Counted from the stretch's first letter, positions 45,524 through 55,470 are shown. The stretch is 64,000 nucleotides of DNA from an uncultured Eggerthella sp. (GCA_900542265.1 UQML01000007.1:5816-69815), one strand, 5' to 3'. The notes: a model not told the origin generated them from the letters alone. Numbers and translations: made by a program.

Positions 45524-46312
45524 TCAATCTATATCAAGTTCAAGGGAAATAGGACAATGATCCGATCCCATAATTTCAGGCCAAATATGCGCCATAATCA
45601 CTTTAGAAAACAGAGCCTGCGAGATTAAAAAGTAGTCGATACGCCACCCTGCATTGTTAGCACGCGCATTAAAGCGATAACTCCACCACGTATAGCATCC
45701 CGTAGTCTCAGGATGCAAGGCACGCCACGCATCAACAAAACCCGCATCCAAAAGCTCACTAAAATCAGACCGCTCTTCGTCAGAAAAGCCAGGGTTTCCT
45801 CTATTGGTAAGGGGATTTTTGAGATCGATCTCCGTATGCGCGACATTGAAATCTCCGCACATAACCACTGGCTTAACACTCACCGTTTCCCCATCAGGAC
45901 CTATACCTTTTTCAAGGTTGACACAAAAGTCTCTAAACGCCCTATCCCAAGACATACGGTGGTCAAGGCGCGCCAGCTCATTTTGGGCATTAGGGGTATA
46001 GACATTAACAAACCAGAAAGCCTCAAACTCAAGCGCCACAATACGCCCTTCCGTATCAAGCTCCGGAATGCCTACTTTTGAAATTTGAGTGAGCGCTGGT
46101 TCTTTAGAAAACACTGCTGTACCAGAATAGCCTTTACGCTCAGCATAGCTCCAATATTGATGATAACCCAGCAAGTCCAGTTCAATCTGACCTTCTTGCA
46201 GCTTGGTTTCTTGCACAGCAAATACGTCAGCGTCGAGCTCAGAAAAAATATCCAGAAAGCCCTTTTTCACGCTGGCACGTAAACCGTTAACATTCCAAGA
46301 AACTAATCGCAT
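45524..46312 (-). CDS. xth: Exodeoxyribonuclease III
   Basis: A 262-residue AP endonuclease/3' exonuclease. Active-site motifs SWNVNGLRAS, QETKLQE, YTPNAQ, CGDFNVAH, WWSYRFNARANNAGWRIDYF and GSDHCPI are all present, including the catalytic Asp-His of the last motif. Probably opens the xth-folE-ACT-mazG-men transcription unit. Confidence 0.96.
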   Translation of the reverse strand: MRLVSWNVNGLRASVKKGFLDIFSELDADVFAVQETKLQEGQIELDLLGYHQYWSYAERKGYSGTAVFSKEPALTQISKVGIPELDTEGRIVALEFEAFWFVNVYTPNAQNELARLDHRMSWDRAFRDFCVNLEKGIGPDGETVSVKPVVMCGDFNVAHTEIDLKNPLTNRGNPGFSDEERSDFSELLDAGFVDAWRALHPETTGCYTWWSYRFNARANNAGWRIDYFLISQALFSKVIMAHIWPEIMGSDHCPISLELDID

Positions 46313-46337
46313 ACCTGCCTACTGTTATCTATCGCAA

Positions 46338-46382
46338 ATCCCTTGTAAAAATCCCTTGTAAAAATCCCTTGTAAAAATCCCT
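46338..46382. repeat. 13-bp tandem repeat
   Basis: ATCCCTTGTAAAA three times in tandem (46338, 46351, 46364) and the start of a fourth, in the spacer upstream of xth. Likely slippage. Confidence 0.8.
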
Positions 46383-46420
46383 CCTGCAGATGCCTCTGTT
46401 GAGCACCACGTTAAGGACTC

Positions 46421-46984
46421 TTACTTCTTTTTCTTCTTTTTGCGACTGGACTGAAGATAGGCACGCTCTTTAGCAGGCTTGACACGCTTCATATCAACAA
46501 AAATACCCAACATAAAGAATGCCCATGCAGCAAAACCACAAACCAGCGCAACCTGAGGGTCTCCATTAGGGATCACGAAGTTTGAAGCTAACATAATACC
46601 CGCTAGGATTAAACCAATGATCATGCACGCCGCCCACACGCGACGCCATTTATGGTAGGCCGGCGTGTCCGCCTTGAACGCACGAACCGCATCGCGAAAT
46701 TCAAATTCCGCATTCTTTTCCGCATCACGTTCTTCACGCGACTTTTTCTTCTGTGCCGCACGCTCTTGTGGGGTCATGTTCTTGAGCGCTTTTTTCTTGC
46801 TTTTGCTTGTCTGCTCCTGCTGGCTTTTGCCACCAAACATACCTTTTTTAGGTTTTGCCGATGGGTCAACCACATAAACCGATGAAGCTGCTTTGCTCTT
46901 TGGCTTAGCCGATGCAGCGCTTTTACGGGTATGTCCCGTCGGTCCATTTTGCGTACGTTCATTCATAGCGTTGCGCGTGGTCAT
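46421..46984 (-). CDS. Small lysine-rich membrane protein
   Basis: A 187-residue protein of no family I know. A long basic, Lys/Ser/Ala-rich cytoplasmic part (residues 1-105, with KKKSREERDAEKN) precedes two hydrophobic helices (ACMIIGLILAGIMLASNFVI, VALVCGFAAWAFFMLGIFV) and a basic tail ending in six Lys. Similar proteins occur in Coriobacteria. The tail suggests contact with nucleic acid or membrane phospholipids; the function is unknown. Confidence 0.75.
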   Translation of the reverse strand: MTTRNAMNERTQNGPTGHTRKSAASAKPKSKAASSVYVVDPSAKPKKGMFGGKSQQEQTSKSKKKALKNMTPQERAAQKKKSREERDAEKNAEFEFRDAVRAFKADTPAYHKWRRVWAACMIIGLILAGIMLASNFVIPNGDPQVALVCGFAAWAFFMLGIFVDMKRVKPAKERAYLQSSRKKKKKK

Positions 46985-47085
46985 AGTAGTAATACTCCTA
47001 TCGTGTAAGATGAGGGGCTGGTAAGCGAAAATTATTCGCGTAAAGAAAGATGCCTTACTTGTGCTCGCAAGACACTTCTCTTGAA

Positions 47086-47958
47086 TTATTTCTCAAATGG
47101 TTTGCCCGTAATGAGCTCATAGGCTTGGATGTATTTCTCACTGGTTTTATCAATGATATCCTGTGGCAAACGAGGAGGATTACCCTGTCGATCCCAGTTC
47201 TCATTCAGCCAATTGCGGACAAACTGCTTGTCAAAAGAAGGTTGTTCTTTGCCTACCTCATACGTATCAACTGCCCAGAAGCGTGATGAATCAGGGGTCA
47301 AAACCTCATCGCCCAAAATAATAGTGCCATCAACAACACCAAACTCAAGCTTGGTATCAGCAATAATGATGCCACGCTCGCGAGCGTGATCAGCAGCGGT
47401 CTCATAGATCTTTAAGGTGAGATCTTTAATAGCTTGCGCATTATCAGCACCAATAAGCTCTACCGTCTGCTCAAAGCTGATGTTCTCGTCATGGTCACCA
47501 ATCTCAGCTTTGGTAGAAGGCGTGAAGAGTGTCTCTGGCAACTTGGATGAATTGACCAAGCCCTCAGGAAGAGCGATACCGCACAGAGAGCCTGTTGCCT
47601 GATAATCCTTCAAGCCAGAACCGGTCAAATAGCCACGGACAATACACTCGACCGGGAACATGTCAGCTTTCTTGACAAGCATAAAGCGGCCGCGCAAATA
47701 ATCCGCATAGGGCTGGAACTGCTCAGTTAGATCAGTAACATCAGCAGAAATTAAATGGTTTTCCACCACATCAGAGAGCAAATCGAACCAGAATAAGGAA
47801 AGCTGGGTGAGCACTTGACCTTTATAAGGGATCTCATCATCCAAAATATAGTCGAACGCACTGATGCGGTCAGTCGTGACCAACAAGAGTTTGTCACCCA
47901 AATCATAAATATCACGTACTTTGCCTTGGTAATCAGGTTTGATATCAATTCCTGCCAT
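47086..47958 (-). CDS. purC: PurC, SAICAR synthetase
   Basis: A 290-residue purine-pathway ATPase. Motifs [58 protein letters not shown] and [12 protein letters not shown] are those of PurC. It joins aspartate to CAIR. A purine gene also lies at 52269 (purB), though the two are apart. Confidence 0.96.
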   Translation of the reverse strand: MAGIDIKPDYQGKVRDIYDLGDKLLLVTTDRISAFDYILDDEIPYKGQVLTQLSLFWFDLLSDVVENHLISADVTDLTEQFQPYADYLRGRFMLVKKADMFPVECIVRGYLTGSGLKDYQATGSLCGIALPEGLVNSSKLPETLFTPSTKAEIGDHDENISFEQTVELIGADNAQAIKDLTLKIYETAADHARERGIIIADTKLEFGVVDGTIILGDEVLTPDSSRFWAVDTYEVGKEQPSFDKQFVRNWLNENWDRQGNPPRLPQDIIDKTSEKYIQAYELITGKPFEK

Positions 47959-48071
47959 GGATGGACCTTTCTATCGATACGTACGCTTTACAAGGCGTAA
48001 TTTACCACAAATATCTATTATGAGACACCGCTTACTACAATGGGTCGAGATTTATCCACGCGGATGCTCTT

Positions 48072-49655
48072 TTATGCGTTTTTGTTGCGAGAGTTATTGC
48101 GTGCGTTGGTGCGCGATGCGCTCCAGGAACCCGTTCTTGAAGCACTACGCGCTACCGCACGCGATCCTTTGCGCGAGCGATGAGACCCTGCAGGTTCACG
48201 GTAGAGTGGAATATAGATAGTAAAGGTTGAACCAATGTTAGGTTCGCCCTCAACATGCACCCAGCCATTGTGCCTATCCACAATTTCTTTGACAACTGAA
48301 AGGCCAATACCTAAGCCGCCTGAGTCACGCGCACGCCCTTTATCAGCACGCCAGAAACGTGAAAATACCATTTTGGCTTCCTCGGGAGTCAAACCTATGC
48401 CGGTATCCTGCACACTAATCTGACCCATGATGTCGCCTTTTTTGACCGATACGGTAATGGTACCCCCCTCAGGTGTATAGCGCACCGCGTTTGAGATCAA
48501 ATTAGCGGTTGCTTGGCGCAACATATCCTTGTTGCCAAGCACATAGACATGGGGGTCATGATTAAAGACAAGGCGCAAACCTGCGTCCTCAACATATTGC
48601 TCATGCGTTGCAATGATGGTCTCCAACAACTCAGAGAGATCCACCTTAGTAAGCTCAACGGGATTAGAGCGATTCTCTAAGCGCGAAAGCTTCAAAAGTC
48701 CATTGACCAAACGTGATAGACGGCGAATCTCAGAGTTTAGCGTTTCTAAGCGCTCTTCATCAGGCTCGAACACCCCATCGATCATAGCTTCCACCGTTGA
48801 CTGGATTGCCATAAGCGGCGTGCGCAATTCGTGCGCCACATCCGTTACCAAACGGCGCTCAAGCTGCCGATTAGCCTCAATCGAGTCAGCCATCGAGTCA
48901 AACGTTTTGCCTAGACGCGCCACCTCATCGTTACCTTCAAGATGGGCGCGCGCCTGATAATTGCCCTCTTTAATCTCGTTGGCCGCATCCGCAATCCTGT
49001 TAATAGGTCGCACAAGAGCACGCGCAAAGAAAAAGCCCACAATAATTGCAATCACAATGGCGGCGATCGATGCGTATATAACCGCGCTGTAAGATTCGGT
49101 TCTAAAATCCTCATCCGCCTGGGTCAAAAGCGCATTTGACCCATAAACCCGCAGATAAACCGTACCGATCTGGTCAGCGCCTACCATAATAGGAGCGCTT
49201 GCAGAATTTTGTGCCGATGGGCGCGCCTGGAAAGGCTGATCCATGAAACTGCGCGCCGCATCGTCGTAGAGTACGACCCCTTGATTGTTTACAACCTGAA
49301 TAGAAACTGCTTCGTTAACCGCACTTGCGGCCGCAGCTGCCGCAAGCGTTCCTGAGTACCAATCCCCTTGAAATGATACATAGTTTTCCGCAATTGAGTT
49401 AGCCGTTGCATTGGCTAAGCGCTGCATGTTTTCTCGTGTGTAGTTTTGGAAGTGGTCGCTCCATACAAACGAAAGCACCCCTACCTCAATAATGAGCGAC
49501 ATGATAGCAACAGCCGCAAAGGCAATGGCTACCTTGACCGTATAGGAGCGACGTGATGCACGCTCGCGCAAAGAGACGCCCACCGTATACGATGGGCGCT
49601 CTTCTTCATGCGCTACGGGCACTTCTGATGCTGTATGTGGAGTAGTATCGGTCAC
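48072..49655 (-). CDS. Sensor histidine kinase (HAMP type)
   Basis: A 527-residue membrane kinase. TM1 (about 41-65) and TM2 (about 191-213) bracket an extracytoplasmic sensor of 125 residues; HAMP follows (ALVRPINRIADAANEI), then HisKA with DVAHELRTPLMA (His275) and an HATPase domain (LISNAVRYTPEGG, DTGIGL, GGLGIGLSVVKEIV). The last 45 residues are an Arg/Ser-rich tail absent from the family. It is 82 bp downstream of the response regulator, its likely partner. Confidence 0.93.
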   Translation of the reverse strand: MTDTTPHTASEVPVAHEEERPSYTVGVSLRERASRRSYTVKVAIAFAAVAIMSLIIEVGVLSFVWSDHFQNYTRENMQRLANATANSIAENYVSFQGDWYSGTLAAAAAASAVNEAVSIQVVNNQGVVLYDDAARSFMDQPFQARPSAQNSASAPIMVGADQIGTVYLRVYGSNALLTQADEDFRTESYSAVIYASIAAIVIAIIVGFFFARALVRPINRIADAANEIKEGNYQARAHLEGNDEVARLGKTFDSMADSIEANRQLERRLVTDVAHELRTPLMAIQSTVEAMIDGVFEPDEERLETLNSEIRRLSRLVNGLLKLSRLENRSNPVELTKVDLSELLETIIATHEQYVEDAGLRLVFNHDPHVYVLGNKDMLRQATANLISNAVRYTPEGGTITVSVKKGDIMGQISVQDTGIGLTPEEAKMVFSRFWRADKGRARDSGGLGIGLSVVKEIVDRHNGWVHVEGEPNIGSTFTIYIPLYREPAGSHRSRKGSRAVARSASRTGSWSASRTNARNNSRNKNA

Positions 49656-49737
49656 GTAAGCCTACATCGCTCAATTCGAACTCTCGTTGTTTTTCCCTGG
49701 TTGTTTTTGCCAGTTCTTCTTGCCTAGCTGTTCTTAC

Positions 49738-50448
49738 CTAGTTGTTTTTGGTCGGATCCTCAAAACGATATCCTACACCATGCACGGTATGCAACCAGAG
49801 CGGATCACGAGGATTGTCGCCAAGCTTTGCGCGCAGATTCTTAATGTGAGAATCAATAGTACGCTCGTACCCTTCAAAATCATAGCCGAGCACTTTCTCT
49901 ACCAACTCCATACGCGAATATACCCGTCCCGGATAGCGACAAAGCGTCGTCAATAACTTGAACTCAGAGGCTGTCAGGTCAACCTCTTCGCCTTTAACGA
50001 GGATCTTATGGCCCGAAATATCAATGACGAGATCCCCGAACTCAAGCACTTCACGCTGAGGTTCTGCCTCAGAATGAACGCGGCGCAACAATGCGCGAAC
50101 ACGTGCCACGAGTTCACGAGGACTAAAAGGCTTCACCAGGTAGTCATCCGCCCCAAGTTCAAGACCAATGATGCGATCTTCAACCTCTCCTTTTGCTGTC
50201 AGCATAATGATAGGCACATCCGAATTGTCGCGAATCACACGACATACACGCTCACCGGGAACGCGGGGCAACATCAAATCTAGGATGACCAAATCAAAAT
50301 GGTGGCGAGAAAACTCTTCAAGCGCTTCTTGCCCATCGCCCACTGCAGTAACCCAGTAGCTTTCTTTCTCCAAATACGCAGCCACTGCGTCACGAATGAC
50401 TTTTTCATCTTCAACTAATAAGATGCGTCGAGTATCTCCATTACTCAT
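49738..50448 (-). CDS. OmpR-family response regulator
   Basis: A 236-residue two-domain regulator: receiver with LLVEDEKVIRDAV and phospho-acceptor Asp57 (FDLVILDLMLPR), Lys in VKPFSPRELVARVRAL, and a C-terminal winged helix (LTASEFKLLTTLCRYPGRVYS, GYERTIDSHIKNLRAKLGDN). I start at ATG 50448 behind GGAAGTGAG; a longer frame to 50499 adds unrelated residues. Divergent from the Tat-type gene at 50644; a dyad lies between them. Confidence 0.94.
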   Translation of the reverse strand: MSNGDTRRILLVEDEKVIRDAVAAYLEKESYWVTAVGDGQEALEEFSRHHFDLVILDLMLPRVPGERVCRVIRDNSDVPIIMLTAKGEVEDRIIGLELGADDYLVKPFSPRELVARVRALLRRVHSEAEPQREVLEFGDLVIDISGHKILVKGEEVDLTASEFKLLTTLCRYPGRVYSRMELVEKVLGYDFEGYERTIDSHIKNLRAKLGDNPRDPLWLHTVHGVGYRFEDPTKNN

Positions 50449-50558
50449 TTCGTATCTCACTTCCTTTAATATATGCCCAGTAGGTAGATCACCGAGCACT
50501 CAAGCGTGAATGCGTGTGTTCTCCTACCAAGCGTGGTATTTGGGATTATTGTAACAAT

Positions 50559-50595
50559 TGACATTTGCCCAAACTCTTTCGCCACGTAAATGTCA
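50559..50595. promoter_or_regulatory. Dyad in the divergent regulator / Tat-protein spacer
   Basis: TGACATTT (50559-50566) and AAATGTCA (50588-50595) are exact complements 21 bp apart. The spacing of about three turns suits a dimeric or looped operator, perhaps of the adjacent regulator. Confidence 0.4.
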
Positions 50596-50643
50596 CAATA
50601 CCTTTTACTACTGTTAACGTATTGACAAGGAGTAAGTCTGCTC

Positions 50644-52257
50644 GTGCCTGGTAGTTCTCACAATTCATCGTCCAAGCAACCAACTCCTCGCAAGCGTGCC
50701 AAAGCACCACGCAAGCAGGGGTTTAAGCAAAGCGCCCCCGCGACAAAAGCATCGACAGCAAAGCCATCAACAACAAAAACATCGTTTAGCTCCAAACGAC
50801 CGCAAGGCTTTTCTACGAGTGCTGCAAGCCGCTCGTCATTTGCAAAAGGCTCCCGTGGGTCACATTCTTCCATGGGCGGCGGCTTGGGCAGTGGCTTAGG
50901 TGGCGGCAGCCTCGGTAGCTCCGGCACACCGAGCGCTACCGGCTTTAACCCTCCTGCAAGCAAAAGCTTTTCCAAAGGCCCGGTTGTTTCACGCCGCAAC
51001 CTTTTGATTGGCGCTGGTGTTGTAGGCGGCCTCGCTCTTGTCGGTGGTGGTGGCGCTTATGCTGCTGGTGTTTTTGACTCTGATGAGCCCGTTGTGCAAG
51101 GCATCTCAGTCCCTGATTCCGCTGTTACCAACTTAGATAACCTAACTGAATCCAATGCAGCCGACCACCTCCATATGAGCGCATCGTACAAACTTCCTGC
51201 AGGATCTCTGGTATGGGCTGACAACGACACCCTTGCCGCTTGCCTTATCCCAACCGGCGCCGTATCACCTATGCACCGCTTGGGGCTCCTCTATTTTTCT
51301 TCCGGTAATCTCCCTACCGTGATGGCAACGCCCCAAGGTGCTGCCGAAGGATATGAGTTCATGGAAGTGCGTGCAAGTGAATCGGGTATGATTTGGGTCG
51401 AGTCCAATATGTTCGAACAAACTTGGCGCATCTACACCGCGCGCGTAAGCGATGCACAAGCATCTGCTATCACGCTTGTTGATGAAGGTGACGAGGCCTG
51501 GCTTATCCCCTCAATTGCCATGTGCGGCAATCGCGCGTTTTGGCAGGTTGTCCCCAATGCAGAAGGCGCACAGGCTAAGTCATCCTCTGCAGTCAAGACA
51601 GCAACGATTGGCTCCGATGCTGTCGATGTTGCCTGGGAGTCTAATCGCGCCTTTGCTACTCGTATTACTGGCGTGGGCGACGGCGTTATCATCACCCCAC
51701 GCGCAGCCTCCACGAGTATCTACTACCAACTCACCAAGCTCTCTGCCGAAGACGCCTCTATGATTGATCAGATGACTCTTCCTTCCGCGATGACCCCATC
51801 GCTTGCTAGCTATGGTAAAACAGGATTCACTTTCTGCTTTGCCGATATCTACAACTATGGCGGCGGCATTTCCAACCTAGGCACGTACACCCCGCTTGCC
51901 GAGCATGCTGCTTTCACCTATGACAACCTCGACTGGTTTAGATTTGGAAGAACGCCTTCCGCTAATCCCTCATGGTGCGGCTCGTACTTCATGGTGAAAT
52001 CCACGCGCGCTATTGCTGGTGTCTCTTTTGCGGACAATACCTATTTCATGATTGAAGCGCCCTCAAACACCGACTCCTATGGCGAGTACCTAGTTTCCTC
52101 CGGCATTCGCAAACATGTTGTGGGTCTATCCACTATCACTCCAACTGGCTACACCCCCGCTACTGCTACTGATACGGGATTACCAGGCGCATCGTCTTCT
52201 AATTTTGTTTCTGGCGATGGAGTGCACACGCTCGTACGCGTATTTGTTGCAAACTAG
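50644..52257 (+). CDS. Tat-type secreted protein with low-complexity N-terminus
   Basis: A 537-residue protein. The first 115 residues are Ser/Lys/Gly-rich and disordered; then SRRNLLIGAGVVGGLALVGG is a twin-arginine-like membrane segment. The external part of about 390 residues has beta-propeller-like repeats (LYFSSGNLPTVMATPQGA, IYTARVSDAQASAITLVDEG) but no clear family. GTG start with AAGGAG eleven bases upstream. It resembles proteins linked to two-component systems in Coriobacteria, but I cannot name a role. Convergent with purB across a 6-bp hairpin (52254-52272). Confidence 0.75.
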   Translation: MPGSSHNSSSKQPTPRKRAKAPRKQGFKQSAPATKASTAKPSTTKTSFSSKRPQGFSTSAASRSSFAKGSRGSHSSMGGGLGSGLGGGSLGSSGTPSATGFNPPASKSFSKGPVVSRRNLLIGAGVVGGLALVGGGGAYAAGVFDSDEPVVQGISVPDSAVTNLDNLTESNAADHLHMSASYKLPAGSLVWADNDTLAACLIPTGAVSPMHRLGLLYFSSGNLPTVMATPQGAAEGYEFMEVRASESGMIWVESNMFEQTWRIYTARVSDAQASAITLVDEGDEAWLIPSIAMCGNRAFWQVVPNAEGAQAKSSSAVKTATIGSDAVDVAWESNRAFATRITGVGDGVIITPRAASTSIYYQLTKLSAEDASMIDQMTLPSAMTPSLASYGKTGFTFCFADIYNYGGGISNLGTYTPLAEHAAFTYDNLDWFRFGRTPSANPSWCGSYFMVKSTRAIAGVSFADNTYFMIEAPSNTDSYGEYLVSSGIRKHVVGLSTITPTGYTPATATDTGLPGASSSNFVSGDGVHTLVRVFVAN

Positions 52258-52268
52258 CTTGTGGCGAG

Positions 52269-53612
52269 CTAGAACTCTAAACCTTCAAGGCGTTCAAAAA
52301 CAACATCTTTGCGTGTTAAGAAATCCCATGGATCAAAAATCTCATCGAGAACTTCTTTAGACAAGTTGGCTTCAGGATCAGCCTCAAGACGTTCACGATA
52401 CGTGGGTCCATCAACTGCGCTTTGAATATCTTCCCAAACTTTCATCGCATTACGCTGAACGATAACGTAAGCATCCTCACGCGAAATACCGGTATCAACA
52501 AGCGCAAGCAGAACCTTCGAGCTAAAGATCAGACCCTTTGTGCGCCACAAATTGTGCTCCATCTTAGCAGGATAGGTTTGTAAACCATCAAGCATCCACT
52601 GCATCTTGCCAAACATATAATCAAGCGCAATAAAGCTGTCCGCAAGGGCAACACGCTCCGCACCTGAATGGGAAATATCGCGCTCGTACCACAAGGCCAC
52701 ATCGTCAAAGGCAACCTGTGCATTTGCCTTAACGACGCGCGCCAAACCACACACACGCTCGGCAGTAATAGGATTACGTTTGTGAGGCATAGCAGAAGAT
52801 CCTTTTTGGCCTTTAGTGAAGGGCTCCTCTGCCTCAATGACATCGGACTGCTGAAGCAAGCGAACTTGCATAGCAATAGATTCTAATGTTGAAGCGGTAA
52901 CCGCAAGCGCCGCCATCACTTGTGCATGGCGATCACGTGCAAGAACCTGCGTTGAAAGCGGATCGGGCGTAAGACCGAGCTTCTCGCAGACGTACTGCTC
53001 GATGAACGGATCAATGCTGGAATAGGTTCCGACCGCACCAGAGATTGCGCCCGTTGCCGCAACCTCACGGGCCTGCTCCATACGCGTCAAAGCGCGCTTT
53101 AGCGCCCACGCCCATGAGCCAAACTTCATGCCGAATGTCATTGGTTCAGCATGAATACCATGAGTACGACCAACACAAAGGGTGTTTTGGAATTCAAAGG
53201 CACGTCGTTTACAGGTCTCACCAAGCTTTTTGATGTCAGCAATGATGATGTCACACGCCTGAGTGATCTGATAAGAAAGTGCGGTATCCCCAAGATCTGA
53301 AGAAGTCATACCATAATGAACCCAGCGACTTGGGGGTTCTTGCCCCTCAGGAACATCCGCATCGATATATTCAGCCATGCATGTGGTAAATGCAATAACA
53401 TCATGATTGGTAACTTTTTCAATCTCGTCAATACGCTCAACGGTAAAGTCAGCGTGATCGCGAATCCATTGCGCTTCTTCTTTAGTGATGCCTGACTTGC
53501 CCAGTTCAGCTTGTGCCTCGCAGGCTAAAACCTCAATCTCTTTCCAGATAGAAAACTTATTTTCCATCTCCCAGATTGCTCCCATTTCAGGGCGCGTATA
53601 ACGTCCGATCAT
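52269..53612 (-). CDS. purB: PurB, adenylosuccinate lyase
   Basis: A 447-residue enzyme acting twice in purine synthesis. Signature GSSAMPHKRNPI with the preceding KGQKG, THGIHAEPMTFGMKF and HYGMTSSDLGDTALSY are all present. The usual C-terminal region is complete (DPWDFLTRKDV). The gene ends 11 bp from the Tat-type gene. Confidence 0.96.
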   Translation of the reverse strand: MIGRYTRPEMGAIWEMENKFSIWKEIEVLACEAQAELGKSGITKEEAQWIRDHADFTVERIDEIEKVTNHDVIAFTTCMAEYIDADVPEGQEPPSRWVHYGMTSSDLGDTALSYQITQACDIIIADIKKLGETCKRRAFEFQNTLCVGRTHGIHAEPMTFGMKFGSWAWALKRALTRMEQAREVAATGAISGAVGTYSSIDPFIEQYVCEKLGLTPDPLSTQVLARDRHAQVMAALAVTASTLESIAMQVRLLQQSDVIEAEEPFTKGQKGSSAMPHKRNPITAERVCGLARVVKANAQVAFDDVALWYERDISHSGAERVALADSFIALDYMFGKMQWMLDGLQTYPAKMEHNLWRTKGLIFSSKVLLALVDTGISREDAYVIVQRNAMKVWEDIQSAVDGPTYRERLEADPEANLSKEVLDEIFDPWDFLTRKDVVFERLEGLEF

Positions 53613-53632
53613 TGCTCAAGACTCCTATCTCT

Positions 53633-54304
53633 CTACAAGGCACGTATAATCTCGCGTGCACGGGTAAGTTTATCAGTATCTGCAGCAACAATAACCTCAT
53701 CGCCAGGATGGATAATAGTATTATTGCCAACAACCTCGATCTCGTCGCCATGGTTTACGGCAACCATGCGAATACCTTCATCAAATTCTATGTCGAGTGC
53801 ACGCACGCCAGTCTCGTTGTCATGGTATTGCATGCCCGGCACAGTAATGTCGATGAGCGCCAAGTCGTCGTTGGTCATGGCAACCGCAACCGACATAGAA
53901 CCAAGCATTGCTTCTTCTTGGATCATGCGCGCAATGAGCGCTGTTGAAGAAATAGACTCAATACCAAGACGCCTAAAAATGCGCAAATTCTTGGGGTTAT
54001 TCACGCGCGCAATACAGCGCTGCACGTCAAACACACGATTTGCAATCTCACACGCCGCCAGATTATCCTCATCACGACCGGTTGCCGCGACAAAAATGTC
54101 TGCATGATCCACACCAGCATCTTCCTGACGCGATACCTCGCACCCATCGCCGCAAATAACAAGAAATGGACCCTGCATGGTCTCTGAAAGAATCTTTGCC
54201 ACGCTCTCCTTGGCTTCAATAATCGCAACCTCGTGACCATCATTGAGCAAGAAGTTTGCCAAATACACGCCAACTTTGCCGCCTCCGACAATAGCAATAT
54301 ACAT
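53633..54304 (-). CDS. TrkA-family potassium-uptake regulator (second)
   Basis: A 223-residue cytoplasmic protein: Rossmann NAD-binding RCK domain (MYIAIVGGGKVGVYLANFLL, Gly-x-Gly-x-x-Gly, GDGCEVSRQEDAGV, ARVNNPKN) and a C-terminal TrkA-C domain (GIRMVAVNHGDEIEVVGNNT). Such subunits gate Trk/Ktr channels by nucleotide binding. 107 bp from a second homologue at 54411; the channel protein is not in the window. Confidence 0.92.
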   Translation of the reverse strand: MYIAIVGGGKVGVYLANFLLNDGHEVAIIEAKESVAKILSETMQGPFLVICGDGCEVSRQEDAGVDHADIFVAATGRDEDNLAACEIANRVFDVQRCIARVNNPKNLRIFRRLGIESISSTALIARMIQEEAMLGSMSVAVAMTNDDLALIDITVPGMQYHDNETGVRALDIEFDEGIRMVAVNHGDEIEVVGNNTIIHPGDEVIVAADTDKLTRAREIIRAL

Positions 54305-54310
54305 ACGCGT

Positions 54311-54424
54311 TTCGCCCTATCCTCTCGCTACCGATTAACTCGCTACCAACTAACTCTTTAACAATTAAATCTTTCAACACTTAGCTCTGCACCGAGTAAC
54401 TCTTCAACAATTAACTCTTCATGT
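54311..54424. repeat. Degenerate short repeats between the two TrkA genes
   Basis: The spacer repeats TAACTC and AACTCTTCAACAATTAA-like units (on the plus strand) at least five times. One of the repeats includes the stop of the next gene, as elsewhere in the window. Confidence 0.55.
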
Positions 54425-55070
54425 ACTTGGCCAAATTGCGCACCATATCATGACGCGCGCAAGCAAGCACGAGATCTCCCTGGAAAAGCACACTATTCTC
54501 AGACGGAATAGATGAAGTCGATCCATCTGAGCGCACAAATGCGCAAATTCTAATGTCATGATTCTTCTCAATCTCTCCAACACGAATAGAGGTTTTTCCC
54601 AATGAGGTGAGATCAAGTGCAAACTGTAAGACTTCATAATCACCAAAGGTGGCAATGTGGTCTCCCAAACCTGACATGATTTTTGAGAAGAGCTCTTCTG
54701 CCACCAGCGCCGTACCGCACACGTAATCAATGCCAAGCTGCAGATACGCGTGCTCGTGGCTCGTGTTGTAAAGACGCGCAAAGGCATGAGGAACATCGTA
54801 GAGGCGCCGGGCAATTTCAACAACCATCAGGTTTGCATTATCCGACTGCGTGACCGCAGCCACAAAATCGCACTCTTCAATTCCAGCTTTAACAAGCACT
54901 TCTTCATCAAAGCCTGCGCCTACAAAAACGCTTCCGTTAAAGTCGCGTCCGAGGGATGCAAACGCCTCAGGGTTGCGATCAATAACGCACACATTGTTGT
55001 CGTAGTTGGAAAGCATGATTGCAAGCTGAGAACCGACACGCCCGCAACCAACCACGATGATATTGCTCAT
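54411..55070 (-). CDS. TrkA-family potassium-uptake regulator (first)
   Basis: A 219-residue protein: MSNIIVVGCGRVGSQLAIML, CVIDRNPEAFASLGRDF, GAGFDEEVLVKAGIEECDFVAAVTQSDNANLM and ARLYNTSHEHAYLQLG, then a C-terminal part. It is paired with the gene at 53633, which is the usual layout of a two-subunit RCK ring. I choose ATG 55070; a GTG two codons upstream is also in frame. Confidence 0.92.
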   Translation of the reverse strand: MSNIIVVGCGRVGSQLAIMLSNYDNNVCVIDRNPEAFASLGRDFNGSVFVGAGFDEEVLVKAGIEECDFVAAVTQSDNANLMVVEIARRLYDVPHAFARLYNTSHEHAYLQLGIDYVCGTALVAEELFSKIMSGLGDHIATFGDYEVLQFALDLTSLGKTSIRVGEIEKNHDIRICAFVRSDGSTSSIPSENSVLFQGDLVLACARHDMVRNLAKYMKS

Positions 55071-55256
55071 AGCCACCCTTTCTCAAAAGGAGTCTTTAGT
55101 ATAGCGCGAACTAAGCGCGGGCGTGAGGCTTAGAGTCCTAACAAACGTTTGAACTGTCTAGGTAGGTTAGATACGGCTGGCACGATGGCCCGGTAATGCA
55201 ACGAACGCGGCAGTGCGATAGGTGTGTACCTGATTTTTTCGGAAAAAAGTCGCTGA

Positions 55257-55470
55257 TTTGACAAAAGATGACTTTCTGAGAGGGTCGTTTTCTTGAGTAG
55301 ACCCATCGCCACCATGAAAAGGAACTAAAAGCCTCACACAATATACCGGTTTTGTCACGTTATTAGACAAGTGATGAATAAATGACTTATTCTCGTAGAG
55401 CGAAGTGGGAAGGAAGGCTCACAGAAAGTTCGATTTGGTCAAAAAGTGCCCAAAAATCAATCGAGAGTGA
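55257..55470. repeat. Diverged intergenic repeat, copy 2
   Basis: The 470-bp spacer between the TrkA pair and the RlpA-like gene holds no convincing gene. TTTGACAAA-x-GATGACTTTCTG (55257), GTTTTGTCAC (55349) and GGAAGGC, AAAAATCAA, GAGTGAA (55412-55470) follow the order seen at 31767-31980. Confidence 0.4.

Noticed and set aside
46338..46382. Possible CRISPR-like array from regularly repeated ATCCCTTGTAAAA
   Set aside because: The 13-bp units are directly adjacent without spacers, so this is a plain tandem repeat. No CRISPR array or cas gene is seen in the window.
50658..50999. Minus-strand 113-residue frame opposite the Tat-type gene
   Set aside because: A shadow of low-complexity Ser/Lys/Gly codons.
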